Below, piece by piece: positions 20,727 to 30,970 of a stretch of 64,000 nucleotides of DNA. The notes under the pieces are model-generated. The model was not told the origin of the DNA. It did not search any database and worked only from the letters and a program-made list of their open reading frames with translations. The position numbers were made by a program, and so were the translations under genes. The DNA lies in the NCBI RefSeq assembly GCF_000213175.1, contig NW_009799103.1, positions 1,722,830 to 1,786,829 of the forward strand. Reading direction: 5' to 3'. Source of the stretch: Neurospora tetrasperma FGSC 2508. Taxonomy: Eukaryota > Ascomycota > Sordariomycetes > Sordariales > Sordariaceae. The first letter of the stretch is position 1. Every line of letters starts with the position of its first letter.

Positions 20727-22652
20727 ATGACCAGATCTCAACAACCGGGGCAGGCGGCCCCAATCACCAATGAGCACGAGCACAATACCAACCGTTCCTC
20801 TACACCAGAAGAAGCAGAACGGCTTGTCCTACAAAGACAGAAATCGATAGAGCAAGCCATCGACGAGGGTCATGACGCCGACATTCCATCCGACATCGGT
20901 TACGTACTTGACGAGCAAGGCGAGAAGCGGCGCAAAGAGGCCATACGCCGCAACTCTTTCGCCCGGGCACGAGGTCATGCCAGCCATACCAGCCATCATC
21001 ACCATGATGATCACGACATAGAAAAGGAGGCAGCAGCCGGCAAAGCTTCCTCCTACCCCGATGATCCGCAGGAAGACTCATCGGGCGCCGTTACTTCCTC
21101 CTCGGAAGAGGACGAAGCCAACATAATCTGGTGGTCCGAAAACGACCCCGAAAACCCCTACAACTGGCCCCGCTGGAAAAAGATCCTCAACGTCGGGCTC
21201 ATCAGTGCGCAAACCTTTATTGCGCCCTTGGCCTCCTCCATCTTTGCCCCCGGTGTCCCCTCGGTAATGAAGGAGTTTCACAACTCCTCCCCGGAACTGG
21301 CCTCGTTCGTGGTATCGGTGTACATCCTGGGCTTCGCGGCTGGGCCCTTGGTGATTGCCCCGTTGAGTGAGATTTATGGAAGGCTGGTTGTTTATCATGG
21401 CTGCAACGTGTGTTTCATTGCTTTGTTGATTGCGTGCGCTGAGGCACCGAGTCTCAATGCGCTCATCGCGTTCCGGTTTTTGTCGGGCATCTTCGGTAGT
21501 TGCCCGGTGACTAATGGCGGGGGCACCATCTCGGACATGATCACGCAGGAGAAGCGGGCGACAGCGATGGCGCTGATGACCATGGGGGTGTTGCTGGGGC
21601 CCATCATCGCGCCGATTATTGAGGGTGTCATCAGCGACTCGGACCTAGGCTGGCGCTGGGTGTTTTGGATCCTGACGATCGTGGCGGGCGTGGTGGCGCT
21701 ATGCATGCTCGTTTTTGGCAAGGAGTCGTACGCGCCGGTGCTGCTGCAAAGGAGGGTCGACAGGCTGCGCAAGGAGACGGGTAATGACATGTTGAGGAGT
21801 AAGCTGGATGTCGGATTGAGCCCGAAGGATTACTTCAAGCGCAGCATTGTGAGGCCGCTGAAGATGCTGGTGTTTAGCCCGATCTGCATCATCTTTGCCA
21901 TCTATATCGCCATCGTCTATGGGTACATGTACCTCATGTTTACCACGATTTCGAGGGTGTTTACCAACCCGGAGACTTATAATTTCGGTATGTAACAGGC
22001 AGGCATGCCTCCCGCGTCATTTGTGGCGATTGCTAATAACGCGTGAATAAAACAGGCACCAGGATCGTCGGCCTGGTCTTCCTTGGCATGGGCGTTGGCT
22101 CACTCCTCGGCCTCGTTTTCTTTAGTGTCGCCAGCAACCGCATCATGAAGGCCAAAGCCGGCCCCGACGGCAACGGAACATGCACCCCCGAGGATCGGCT
22201 CACGGTGCTCCCCATCGGTGCCATACTCCTACCCGCTGGCTTCTTCATCTATGGCTGGACGGCCCAGTACCATGTCCACTGGATCGTACCGATTTTGAGC
22301 CACGTTCTGATCGGGTTCGGCAATATCGTGATATTCATGGCCATCAGCATGGTGAGCTTCTTGCCTGTTTTGGTTGAGGAGAATCCAAGGACGGGACTGA
22401 TTGATATCGTGATAGGCCTTGATTGACACGTTCACCATCTACGCTGCGTCTGCTCTGGCTGCTAACACAGTAGCGAGAAGTGTCTTTGGAGCTGTCCTCC
22501 CCATCTTCGGCTTGCGAATGTACGACACGCTTGGGCTAGGATGGGGAAACAGTCTGCTGGCGTTCATCGCCGTGGCATTGATCCCGGTGCCGTTTTTGCT
22601 GATCCGATATGGTGAGTTGCTGCGAACGAGATATGAGATTAAGAACCTCTAG
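20727..22652 (+). CDS. MFS transporter, DHA1 (drug:H+ antiporter) type
   Basis: Exons 20727-21987, 22056-22351 and 22416-22652 join to 597 residues. Introns of 68 nt (GTATGT...ACAG, phase 1) and 64 nt (GTGAGC...ATAG, phase 0). A 130-residue cytosolic start, with a His-rich patch (HHHHDDHD), is followed by the family marker [14 protein letters not shown] and then about 12 membrane segments. '[12 protein letters not shown]' matches MFS motif A in loop 2-3, and '[14 protein letters not shown]' resembles the antiporter motif C. The long central loop '[14 protein letters not shown]' is typical of this fungal branch. It likely exports small organic compounds using the proton gradient at the plasma membrane; the substrate cannot be read from sequence. 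Convergent with the mitofissin gene. Confidence 0.88.
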
Positions 22653-23545
22653 ACGGAGTCGGTAGTTGAGCATAGGGTTGATGCGTCGTGATCGTAAACG
22701 TGGGTCTTTGGACTACATATTCAGACGACTGGTTCAATGTTGATGTTTATATCACAGATTTATATGTGCATGATGAAAAAACTTTCAACACTGAAATGGA
22801 TCTCTCAGTTCCATGTGATTCACCAACAAGGGAAATGACTCGTGGTGCAGATGCCTTGAACCTGGAATCGCTGGAGAGCTCCATTCGCACGGACGTGACT
22901 GGCTGGCTGGCTTGGCCAACAGCCCTCGGCTATGATTCCGGAACAAGGGTCGGGAAACCACGGGATCACGAACCGAACTTTGAGCCCTACAGCCAACAAC
23001 TTGCGGAGACAACGGACATGCGCAACTTTGGGCCACGAAAACTGCTGCGAGAACCCTTGGAAAGTCCCAGGGTATCAAAGTGCAGTTATTCCTGATTCAA
23101 AACCCTATCGAAAAGCACAAAAATGCAAAAGAAACAGGTGTGTATCCCGCGGTCATCAGAACCGCTCCTGAACGCCCAGTCCTCTAAAGATCCATCCCCC
23201 TCCCGACCCAGCCTGGCTACTGGCATCCACTGCCGGATATGAGGAGGCCGATCAGCACTTGAGCCGGCCAAAACTAGCCAAACTCAGAAACACCTTCTCT
23301 GCTTCCTCTCTTCGACAAACATAACGACTGGCCATTCTGTCCAAGAGATATATATACGTGGGGTAGAAACCGCCAATGCTCGTGTCATGGCGCCACGATC
23401 CCCTCCTCCAGCCGGGAAATAACCGATTTCCAATCAGCACGCCTCCTTGGACAAGAATAATGATTTCGATCCTCACTCTTCAGCTGTGAAGGATGGTATC
23501 GCCCTCGATGTACCAAGGCTCGCAACGTTCTCTGCCATCCACCAT
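22653..23545. other. Intergenic region between convergent genes
   Basis: 3' regions of the MFS and mitofissin genes. A 135-codon plus frame at 22688-23095 has no recognisable domain and is not called. Confidence 0.5.
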
Positions 23546-24243
23546 TTATCGGGTCCTGTCGAACCAGCCGCTCGAACCAGCAATGGCGACAGACTGGTCC
23601 ATCACCCATTCGCCGACGCCGAGATACTTGTCAACCCATTTTCCAACCTCCTTGTTTTCGCCAGCGACCTTGTCGGTTTTGAAACTATGATCACCAAGCG
23701 TCAGTCTTTTGCTCGAGCATGTCACCCGGAGGTATGGACGGATCGGCGGGTTCGGGTTCGAAACAGGGGGCGAGGCCTCGCAAGGGCGGTGTCCACAGGG
23801 CAGGGAGCGCATCGGAAGCAACTCACGTCAGACCGGTCGATCGCTTCATTCCAGCGAGGAATGCCGAAACTGTCAAACGCAGCACACATCGAGTCAGCGG
23901 GCATCGAAAACAGGCCAAGAATAGCAATGACCATCGATCGATCATCCTTCTGGAACTGGGACTTACGCAGGACAGCGTCAAAGGCATAGTGGCTCAAACG
24001 TCCGAGCTTCGACCATAAGCCTAGTGTCAGCAAATCGAGGAGCTGGGAGAAGAGATTCTTAGAACTCCGTTGAACAGCAAGCGACGACGCAGCAGCAGCG
24101 GGCGAGTGCCAAGGCAAGACAATGGAGAACAATGACAAGATCGGAAAATCCGGAGAAGGGGCCGGGGTTCTCTGTACATTCGGACGCAGAATGAAGAACA
24201 GCAACGCTAACGACGCAAGAAACTTCGGGGTACCCACCACCAT
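23546..24243 (-). CDS. atg44: Mitofissin (Atg44/Mdi1 family, DUF1748)
   Basis: Four exons: 24243-24234, 24020-23967, 23869-23827 and 23684-23546, giving 81 residues. All phases fit (1, 1, 2). The product begins MVVGLWSKLGRLSHYAFDA and continues 'VLLSAFLAGMKRSTGL', 'VGKWVDKYLGVGEWVMD' and 'QSVAIAGSSGWFDR', which is the whole DUF1748 domain. Known role of the family: a small protein of the mitochondrial intermembrane space that fissions mitochondrial membrane and is needed for mitophagy. Introns 2 (97 nt, GTAAGT...GACAG) and 3 (142 nt, GTGAGT...CATAG, branch GACTGAC) are well supported. Intron 1 (24233-24021, 213 nt) has a weak donor GTACCC but good branch and acceptor (CTGACACTAG). It is stop-free and divisible by three, so retention would give a 152-residue form with a hydrophobic extension. 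The gene is easily missed because a misleading 209-codon frame crosses the introns. Confidence 0.82.
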
Positions 24244-24305
24244 CTTGAGGAGTGGCTTTGTTGGATGCGACAGGAAAAAAAGAGGATCGAGAAGGGAGGA
24301 GACGG

Positions 24306-24349
24306 GATGCGATGCGATGCGATATGCGATATGCGATATGCGATGCGAC
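24306..24349. repeat. Tandem GCGAT / GCGATAT repeats
   Basis: Four or so GATGC units are followed by three GATATGC units and then GATGC, in the leader or promoter of the mitofissin gene about 65-105 nt before its ATG. Confidence 0.75.
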
Positions 24350-24393
24350 AATCGGTTCGGAATTCGGCGCCGTCGGGTTAGGGGGTCGATGTC

Positions 24394-24430
24394 GATGGTG
24401 GTGGTGGTGGTGGTGGTGATGATGATGATA
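24394..24430. repeat. (TGG)n-(TGA)n microsatellite
   Basis: About seven GGT/TGG units then four GAT units, about 150-190 nt upstream of the mitofissin ATG. Confidence 0.75.
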
Positions 24431-25423
24431 TTCCCGGGGCGGGAGCGGTGTTGCAGGTCAGGAAGGTGTTTCGGGAGGTGCTGTGGGGAGTGAACTTGAG
24501 TGCCTGCAGCAAGGCGTCGGGCGATGCGGTGGGCAACGTAACGGCGCGATCACAGGGAGGCGGGAAAGCGGCCTTTGAGGTACCTCTAGTGTCGCGGGTA
24601 GGAGCCGGGGCACTGCGGTCAAGGATAGGTTGTGTGGAGCGGAACTGGAAGGCTGGAAGGAGAAGAAGGGATTGTCAGGAGACAGGGTCCAGGGAGTTGG
24701 GTTCTCGAGGGATCATCTTGGCACGATCACGTGTCATCTAACGTGACTTCTCTTGGCTGTCTGCAAGATGGCTCCACAGCAGTGGAGCCCAATGGAGCGA
24801 TGATCGGGCAATGGCCGGTGCCCCTGCCAGTCCGGCCGAATTTAGGGTTGGCTTGACCATTCCCTTTTGGGGGAAAGCGGGGCTTGGTCAGCGACCTCAG
24901 GTGGGGGGTGAGGGGCAGGGGCAGGCATAAGCTACGCGGCACCGGGCGGCCAGTGGCGGCTTGGAGAGTGTTCTCGGTGGGCTCTGGTGGGATGTCCTCC
25001 ACTGCGGCGGCGGAACTATGGCGGGATGACAAGGTTGCAGCTCCCAGAGCAATGCTGCCTCCGCGAAGACGCCGACACGGGGGCGTCAAGAGCGGATGCG
25101 AAGAGGGGATCCCCAACCTTCTGTCGATGGACGTTTCGAGGGCCGCACTGCCGCTTCTGCCTTGAGGTTGGAAAGGACAGGAGTCGCCGAGAGCCAGACG
25201 GATACCAAAGTGACCAAACGAGGGGAAGGAAGGAGACCAGTGGTGCAGGCGTGGTGTGCTAGTGGTGCGACTGGTGCCAGGCGTTTCTCTTATCAGTTTT
25301 TATCGCGCAATAGCCCGTCAAAGATTGGTTCGAGCCTGGGCGAAACGAGAAAGCAGAAAAAAAAAAGATCCAGGTCCATTTCCCCTCCGCGGTCTCGGTG
25401 TTGATTTTCTGTTCTGATTTCTA

Positions 25424-25465
25424 TCCTCTCTCTTCCTCTCCCTCTCCCCAAACTTTTCCCTCAAC
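25424..25465 (+). promoter_or_regulatory. CT-rich core promoter tract of pyruvate kinase
   Basis: A TCTCTCTTCCTCTCCCTCTC-type run just before the presumed transcript start. CT blocks at this position are typical of highly expressed glycolytic genes in filamentous fungi. Confidence 0.5.
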
Positions 25466-25558
25466 AATTCCCCCCTCCTTCATTCACCCCAAGCTTCAGC
25501 TTCAGATTTCGTCTTGAGATCTGAACAACCGAATCATCAGCTTCGGTTCCATTTTCAG

Positions 25559-25987
25559 GTACGTTTGACAGAAATGACAGCGATCCCCCAACTGCCTCCA
25601 TTCATTCCAATTGAATTGAAAGTGGAAGTGCCACAAAAAGCCCATGGGGAGGCGGGTCACTCTGATTCGCATCTCCTTGCTTCGTACGGGGTTCCATGTT
25701 GTGTCATCATCATTTGTCTCCTCGTCTCAGAGGAGTTTGGACTTCCAGCATGCGAGAGGCGCGGGGTAATTTGAGCTGGGACAGAAGCCTCCCCCCATCC
25801 CCCCTCTCCCTAACTTGGAATCAAATCATAAAAAGATTCAAAAAATTCCTTCCCTCCAACACCTTTACCATACACCCCCGCATCTATACTAGCACTGCGC
25901 TCTGTGTCTTGCAATTGTCATTCCTACGCATTGCGCTTGCCCAGATTGAAACTTTATTCACTGACGCTAAAGCTGTCCATCTTGCAG
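25559..25987 (+). other. Probable 5' UTR intron of pyruvate kinase
   Basis: Donor CAG|GTACGT at 25559, a CACTGACGC branch-like site near 25960 and acceptor CTTGCAG ending at 25987, 99 nt before the ATG. Long leader introns are common in fungal glycolytic genes. Needs transcript data. Confidence 0.5.
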
Positions 25988-26086
25988 ATTTCCCCATACC
26001 TCAAAGCTTCGCGTCAACCCCGCGCGCTTCAATTTACACCTCGATAACATCTCCCATTCCCTTCCAACACCACACAAACCTTTACA

Positions 26087-27958
26087 ATGGCCGCTACTGC
26101 GCTTGACCATCTCAGCCTCGGAGGCAAGATTCAGTGGCTCGCTCAGCTCAACACTGAGTTCCAGCCCGCTCGCGAGTTCCGTCGCACTTCCATCATCTGC
26201 ACCATTGGTCCCAAGACCAACTCGGTCGAGGCCATTAACAAGCTCCGCGATGCTGGTCTCAACGTTGTTCGCATGAACTTCTCCCACGGTAGCTACGAGT
26301 ATCACCGTACGTATTCTCCCCTCTTACATTTGGTGGTGCCTTTGAAAACCCGCCGATGGTGCAAGGTTCGCCAAGCTGCTGCGCGCTTAGCTTTCCAGCA
26401 CCATTAGCGTCTCGTTTTGCCAAAATCCTCCTGCACAGCTTACCCGCTAACACTGAGCCACCTGCAGAGTCCGTCATTGACAATGCTCGCCAGGCTGAGA
26501 AGGTTCATCCCGGCCGCCCTATTGCCATTGCCCTTGACACCAAGGGCCCTGAGATCCGTACCGGCAACACCAAGAACGATGAGGATATTCCCATCTCCGC
26601 CGGTACCATCCTTAACATCACCACTGATGAAAAGTACAAGGATGAGTGCACTATCGAGCACATGTAAGTTCGAATCGATCTGCTTCTGGGTATGCGCCAG
26701 TGGGGCCGATCCTTGCTGACATCGTTGCAGGTACGTCGACTATGTCAACATCACCAAGGTCATTGCTCCTGGCCGTATCATCTACGTCGACGATGGTGTC
26801 CTCGCTTTCGAGGTCCTCGAGATTGTCGATGACAAGACCATCAAGGTCAAGGCCCGCAACAACGGCTACATCTCCTCCCGCAAGGGTGTCAACCTTCCCA
26901 ACACCGATGTCGATCTCCCTGCTCTTTCCGAGAAGGATAAGGCCGATCTCAGGTTCGGTGTCAAGAACAAGGTCGACATGGTCTTTGCTTGTGAGTTCAC
27001 CCTAGGAAGACCCTGAATACGTGGAACAAGATGCTGACAGTTGATAATAGCGTTTATCCGTCGCGGCCAGGACATCAAGGACATCCGTGAGGTCCTTGGC
27101 GAGGATGGCAAGCAGATTCAGATCATTGCCAAGATCGAGAACAGGCAGGGTCTCAACAACTTTGCTGAGATTCTCGCCGAGACCGATGGTGTCATGGTTG
27201 CCCGTGGTGACTTGGGTATTGAGATCCCCGCCGCCGAGGTGTTCGCTGCCCAGAAGAAGATCATCGCCATGTGCAACATTGCCGGCAAGCCCGTCATCTG
27301 CGCTACCCAGATGCTGGAGTCCATGATCAAGAACCCCAGACCCACCAGAGCCGAGATCAGCGATGTCGGTAACGCTGTTACCGATGGTGCTGACTGCGTC
27401 ATGCTTTCTGGTGAGACCGCCAAGGGTGCTTACCCCACCGAGGCCGTCCGTGAGATGAGCGAGGCCGTTCTTAAGGCCGAGAACACCATCCCCTACGTCA
27501 GCCACTTCGAGGAGCTTTGCAGCTTGGCCAAGCGTCCCGTCTCCATTGTCGAGTCCTGCGCCATGGCCTCTGTCCGTGCCTCGCTTGACCTTAACGCCGC
27601 TGCCATCCTCGTTCTCTCCACCTCCGGCGAGTCCGCTCGTCTCATCTCCAAGTACCGCCCTGTGTGCCCCATCATCATGATCACCAGGAACGATTCTGCT
27701 TCGAGGTACGCCCACCTTTACCGTGGCGTCTACCCCTTCCTTTTCCCCGAGTCCAAGCCCGACTTTAGCAAGGTCAACTGGCAGGAGGATGTTGATCGTC
27801 GCATCAAGTGGGGTCTCAGCCACGGTATTGGTCTCAAGGTCCTCAACGAGGGCGAAACCGTTGTCGTTGTTCAGGGCTGGAAGGGTGGTATGGGTAACAC
27901 CAACACCTTCCGTATCGTTAAGGCCGATGTCAACCACCTCGGTCTTGGCCAGCCTTAA
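26087..27958 (+). CDS. pyk: Pyruvate kinase
   Basis: Exons 26087-26306, 26468-26663, 26731-26990 and 27051-27958 give 527 residues, the usual fungal length. Introns: 161 nt (GTACGT...GCAG), 67 nt (GTAAGT...GCAG), 60 nt (GTGAGT...ATAG); phases 1, 2, 1 all restore the frame. It catalyses phosphoenolpyruvate + ADP to pyruvate + ATP, the last step of glycolysis, in the cytosol. Visible signatures: '[12 protein letters not shown]', '[12 protein letters not shown]' (K+ and substrate residues), '[12 protein letters not shown]', the catalytic-lysine signature '[11 protein letters not shown]' (Lys near 253) with '[10 protein letters not shown]', and '[11 protein letters not shown]'. The C-terminal regulatory domain with '[16 protein letters not shown]' is complete. 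Codon choice is strongly C-ending, as in highly expressed genes. The N. crassa ortholog is known as ace-8 (from memory). Confidence 0.97.
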
Positions 27959-28350
27959 ATGGCACAGGAAAAGGGGCAAGAGTCTGAAAATTAGATGAGT
28001 TGGCTTAATCACTGGTTATTTTCGTGTCATGATTATGATGGTTACAAGGCCTCGGTAAAGGCTATTGGTGTTAGGTTTTGCGGAGAAATTGCTTTTCAGG
28101 TGGACACATTCTTAGGTCCATTCAATAGACTTCCTATGCACGATCAGTTTCGTGTCCTCATCCCTTGTCTCAGTCTTGCGTTTGTGGTTGTGTACGTTCA
28201 CATATCACAGGGTCACAAGGGTCGTTACCCAAACCATTCGAATTATCATACTCTACCACCCTATCTCCACGGGTAACCTAAACTAACATCAACGACACTT
28301 GTCGGTCAGCATGAACCACTCCTCCCACTCATATGGCGACGCCTTCATGG
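27959..28350. other. Intergenic, convergent 3' regions
   Basis: 392 nt between the pyruvate kinase stop and the stop of the minus-strand gene. No other feature was seen. Confidence 0.6.
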
Positions 28351-29697
28351 TCATCTCAACTTCTTGGCTGAACCAAACCCAGCATAACTACTACAAGCGT
28401 AATCGGATTCCGTATCCGATGACAAGTCTCCATCCTCCTCGTCCTCGTCCCCGTCCACATCCGACGATCCTGCCGAGCTCACACTGGCCACCATGACCAT
28501 TTCATCCACGACCTTCCCCGTGTCCCTCGACACATGGGCCGGCTTAAACTGGAACATGGTGGTCCCATTACCGCCAAATAGCCCGGTCGCAACGGGAAGC
28601 TCCAACCGGAAGACGGTGGCGTGGTAGGAATAGAAGGCCTGCTGGATGGACTCCTCGAATTGTAGACCGGGGACAGATTCAAGGTAGTTTCGGAACTGGT
28701 CGATAGCCAGGACGAGTGGATCACTGGAAGGAAGGTTACGAGAGGGGAAGCGTCCGGGACGCTCGATGACGTATTCCCGCGCGTCGAGTATGAGGGCCGT
28801 GAGAGAGTGCAGGGCTAAGCAAGCTTTATGGAGAGCTTCACTGGTGGATGAGGATGAGGTGCCGGGAGTGGTGTTTAAGTTCGTGAGGGGCTTGTATCCG
28901 GGACTCGGGGAAGCCCCGGAGGGGAAGTAGTGCACTTCTTCGGGATTGGGACGAGACATGGAGCAGAGATAGGGGACCGTGGCTTCACGGCCTCGAGCTC
29001 GGGTCATGGGAGGGTTGGTACGAAGATAGCCGGTCCAACTCTTGGGCACCTTCCATTTGGTAGTACCGACGTTGATAGGCTTGCCCTGTCCATGTCCATG
29101 CCCCTGAGGGACGTCGACATGGAACCAGGCCCCGGAGTACTTGGGGTTGGTGACTACCTTCTCCCAAAAGGGGGAAAGATATCCGGCACCCGCCTTGTCA
29201 GTGTCGTTTCCGACGAGCTGCATCTCGGCGAGGTCCAGCTCACTGGCAACATCGTGGAGCGCGTTGAAGAGGGTCGTTAGACCGCTTTCGACGACGAGGT
29301 TCAGGTGGCTACTTGGAGGAGGCTCGGCACGGTTACCAACATGTTGGTTGTAGCCGTAGCCGTAGGGTTTCATGCCGCCGCTGCTTTTGAACAGAGCGTT
29401 GATGATCCAGTCGGCGTGCTCAGGCTCAATGGCGAGGTAATTCTCGTGGTTGATGCCATCTGGGTGGACGAGATGGAACATGGAGTAGTCGTAACCGTGG
29501 TGGGGGAGGAGGCTTTTGAGGAGGTCGTTGTGAGCGAAGGGGTGGGGTGGGACTGGCGCTGGCGCTGGAACGTTGTAAAAAGTTTTGAAGCTTTGGATTG
29601 GAAATAATTGGTGGTTACTATTGTTTTTGGTGGTCTTGGTGGCCATTTTGGGTCCGGCTTTGCCAGTGTTGCGAGCGTTCTGTTTGCGAGGGGGCAT
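28351..29697 (-). CDS. Hypothetical protein, 448 residues
   Basis: Single intact exon. The N-terminus is basic (MPPRKQNARNTGKAGPK), which could be a nuclear or RNA-binding patch. It has a Pro/Ala segment at 43-52 (PAPAPVPPHPF), a structured middle (about 55-370) with 'EPEHADWIINALFK', 'LDLAEMQLVGND' and 'DAREYVIERPGRFPS', and an acidic Ser/Asp tail (about 405-435). No signal peptide or membrane segment. The coding strand is complete with normal codon use, so I treat it as real. Family not recognised; no function is proposed. The TATA element 120 nt upstream supports the start. Confidence 0.65.
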   Translation of the reverse strand: MPPRKQNARNTGKAGPKMATKTTKNNSNHQLFPIQSFKTFYNVPAPAPVPPHPFAHNDLLKSLLPHHGYDYSMFHLVHPDGINHENYLAIEPEHADWIINALFKSSGGMKPYGYGYNQHVGNRAEPPPSSHLNLVVESGLTTLFNALHDVASELDLAEMQLVGNDTDKAGAGYLSPFWEKVVTNPKYSGAWFHVDVPQGHGHGQGKPINVGTTKWKVPKSWTGYLRTNPPMTRARGREATVPYLCSMSRPNPEEVHYFPSGASPSPGYKPLTNLNTTPGTSSSSTSEALHKACLALHSLTALILDAREYVIERPGRFPSRNLPSSDPLVLAIDQFRNYLESVPGLQFEESIQQAFYSYHATVFRLELPVATGLFGGNGTTMFQFKPAHVSRDTGKVVDEMVMVASVSSAGSSDVDGDEDEEDGDLSSDTESDYACSSYAGFGSAKKLR

Positions 29698-30970
29698 AGT
29701 TGGTGAAATCGAGTTGTTGGCTTTCGGCGGTTAAAGTGCTGAAGGGTGGATGTATGCTTTTGTAGTAACAATGTATTGTCTACTCAAAGCATGTTGGATG
29801 AGCGGAAAGTAAGCCATTATATAGTTCTGTACAGGCGATGAGGTTATATACTGTCAACCTAAGAATTCAAGATAAGGATGTTTGAGCCCCGTAAACAATG
29901 CACTTGTGATATGTAACATATCACGGCGCGGCCAAAATCGATGGGCTTTGAAGCATCTCGTTGTCATTCAATGCCTTTGAATAGAGTTGTAGATATATCA
30001 CGGCGAGAGTTGCTCTCAGCCAAAGAAACTGTCTCTGAACTGAAGCCATAGTCTTGTTGAGAAACCCTTGAATGAGGTTTTGATCATGGTGTTTTCAGAC
30101 CAGCGGACTGGACTGCTAGCGGACAGAGATGAATGGATGGTGAAGGAAACCCAGGCGGTGCTTTGACACAAACAAAAAGAAACAACGGATTATCTAGCCA
30201 CGTTATGACACCGAATTCTCTACGTATCAGTCAGTCGCTCGTGAGATATGAAGAATGTGTTCGAATGGACTGGGACAGAGTCACCAGACGGAGCTTCAAG
30301 AGTTCGGAAGCTTCAGTTGGGATCCGCGCGGCCGGGGGGAAGCTCAGAGAGGTGGATCCGCTGTTAAGCTCCCTTGGGGCCAATGGCGTCACTGTCAGCT
30401 TAGGTTGGTGGAGCCAATACGTGGGTACTTTAGGTGGGGCACATGCCACCTGCTCCTCCTCCCGAACTGTAGTGACCAACTTCCCTCGTGGTGCCTGATA
30501 ACGGCAGGCACTTGACTGTCATCTGAGCCTCTCTTCCGTTACTCTTATCATAAGCATCATCAGATCAAAGAAGCATCCGATCATCCCGTCCCCGCCATCG
30601 GTCTTATTCTCCAGACTTTCGCTCGTCTTTCTTTCATCTTACAAGTTCATACTTTGGTGTCCGTACTGGTTCGACCACATTGCGCTCCGCTGTCTTCGAG
30701 TCGTACCGGCCTCGTTTGCTGTTTGTTGCTATATCTGTTCTGTGTATGTCCAAGTTGTCCATTCTCGCTTGTTCATTAACTCCCTGGTACACTTCGCTTG
30801 CTTCCCTCTCGATTTATGCCCCACTGGTCCTCGTGTAAGAGTGACAGTCTGGATCATAATGCCTTATCGGTACAGACATATCCGTCCACCTTCTCTGTGT
30901 GCGCAATGCCTTTACCATGTATCGGTTGCTGATGATATATATATATGTGTCTGCAGCGGCCTTCTCGCGA
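29698..30970. other. Divergent promoter region
   Basis: 1.27 kb between the 448-residue gene and the Atg28-like gene. CT-rich leader sequence from about 30590 and an intron-like acceptor (TATATATATG...TCTGCAG) at about 30935-30957 just before the Atg28-like ATG. No gene seen. Confidence 0.5.
29817..29826 (-). promoter_or_regulatory. TATA box
   Basis: ACTATATAATG on the minus strand, about 120 nt upstream of the ATG at 29697. Confidence 0.5.

Larger units (their letters stand above)
24244..26086. other. Divergent promoter region of mitofissin and pyruvate kinase
   Basis: 1.84 kb. Contains tandem short repeats near the mitofissin side (24306-24349, 24394-24430), a CT-rich tract (25424-25465) and a probable 5' UTR intron of pyruvate kinase (25559-25987). 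No gene was seen. Confidence 0.55.

Noticed and set aside
22688-23095. A 135-codon plus frame between MFS and mitofissin
   Set aside because: No domain, no promoter or splice support, in a 3' region between convergent genes.
23722-24351. A 209-codon minus-strand protein
   Set aside because: It crosses the three introns of the mitofissin gene; only the spliced product matches a known family. The retained-intron-1 form is kept as a separate question.
20727-28000. A metabolite cluster around the MFS transporter
   Set aside because: The neighbours are housekeeping genes (mitofissin, pyruvate kinase); no synthase or tailoring genes are adjacent.
30899-30970. An N-terminal extension of the Atg28-like protein (GTG at 30899, ATG at 30917)
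   Set aside because: The stretch looks like the end of an intron (TATATATATATG...CTGCAG) and gives an implausible hydrophobic start; ATG 30971 was preferred.
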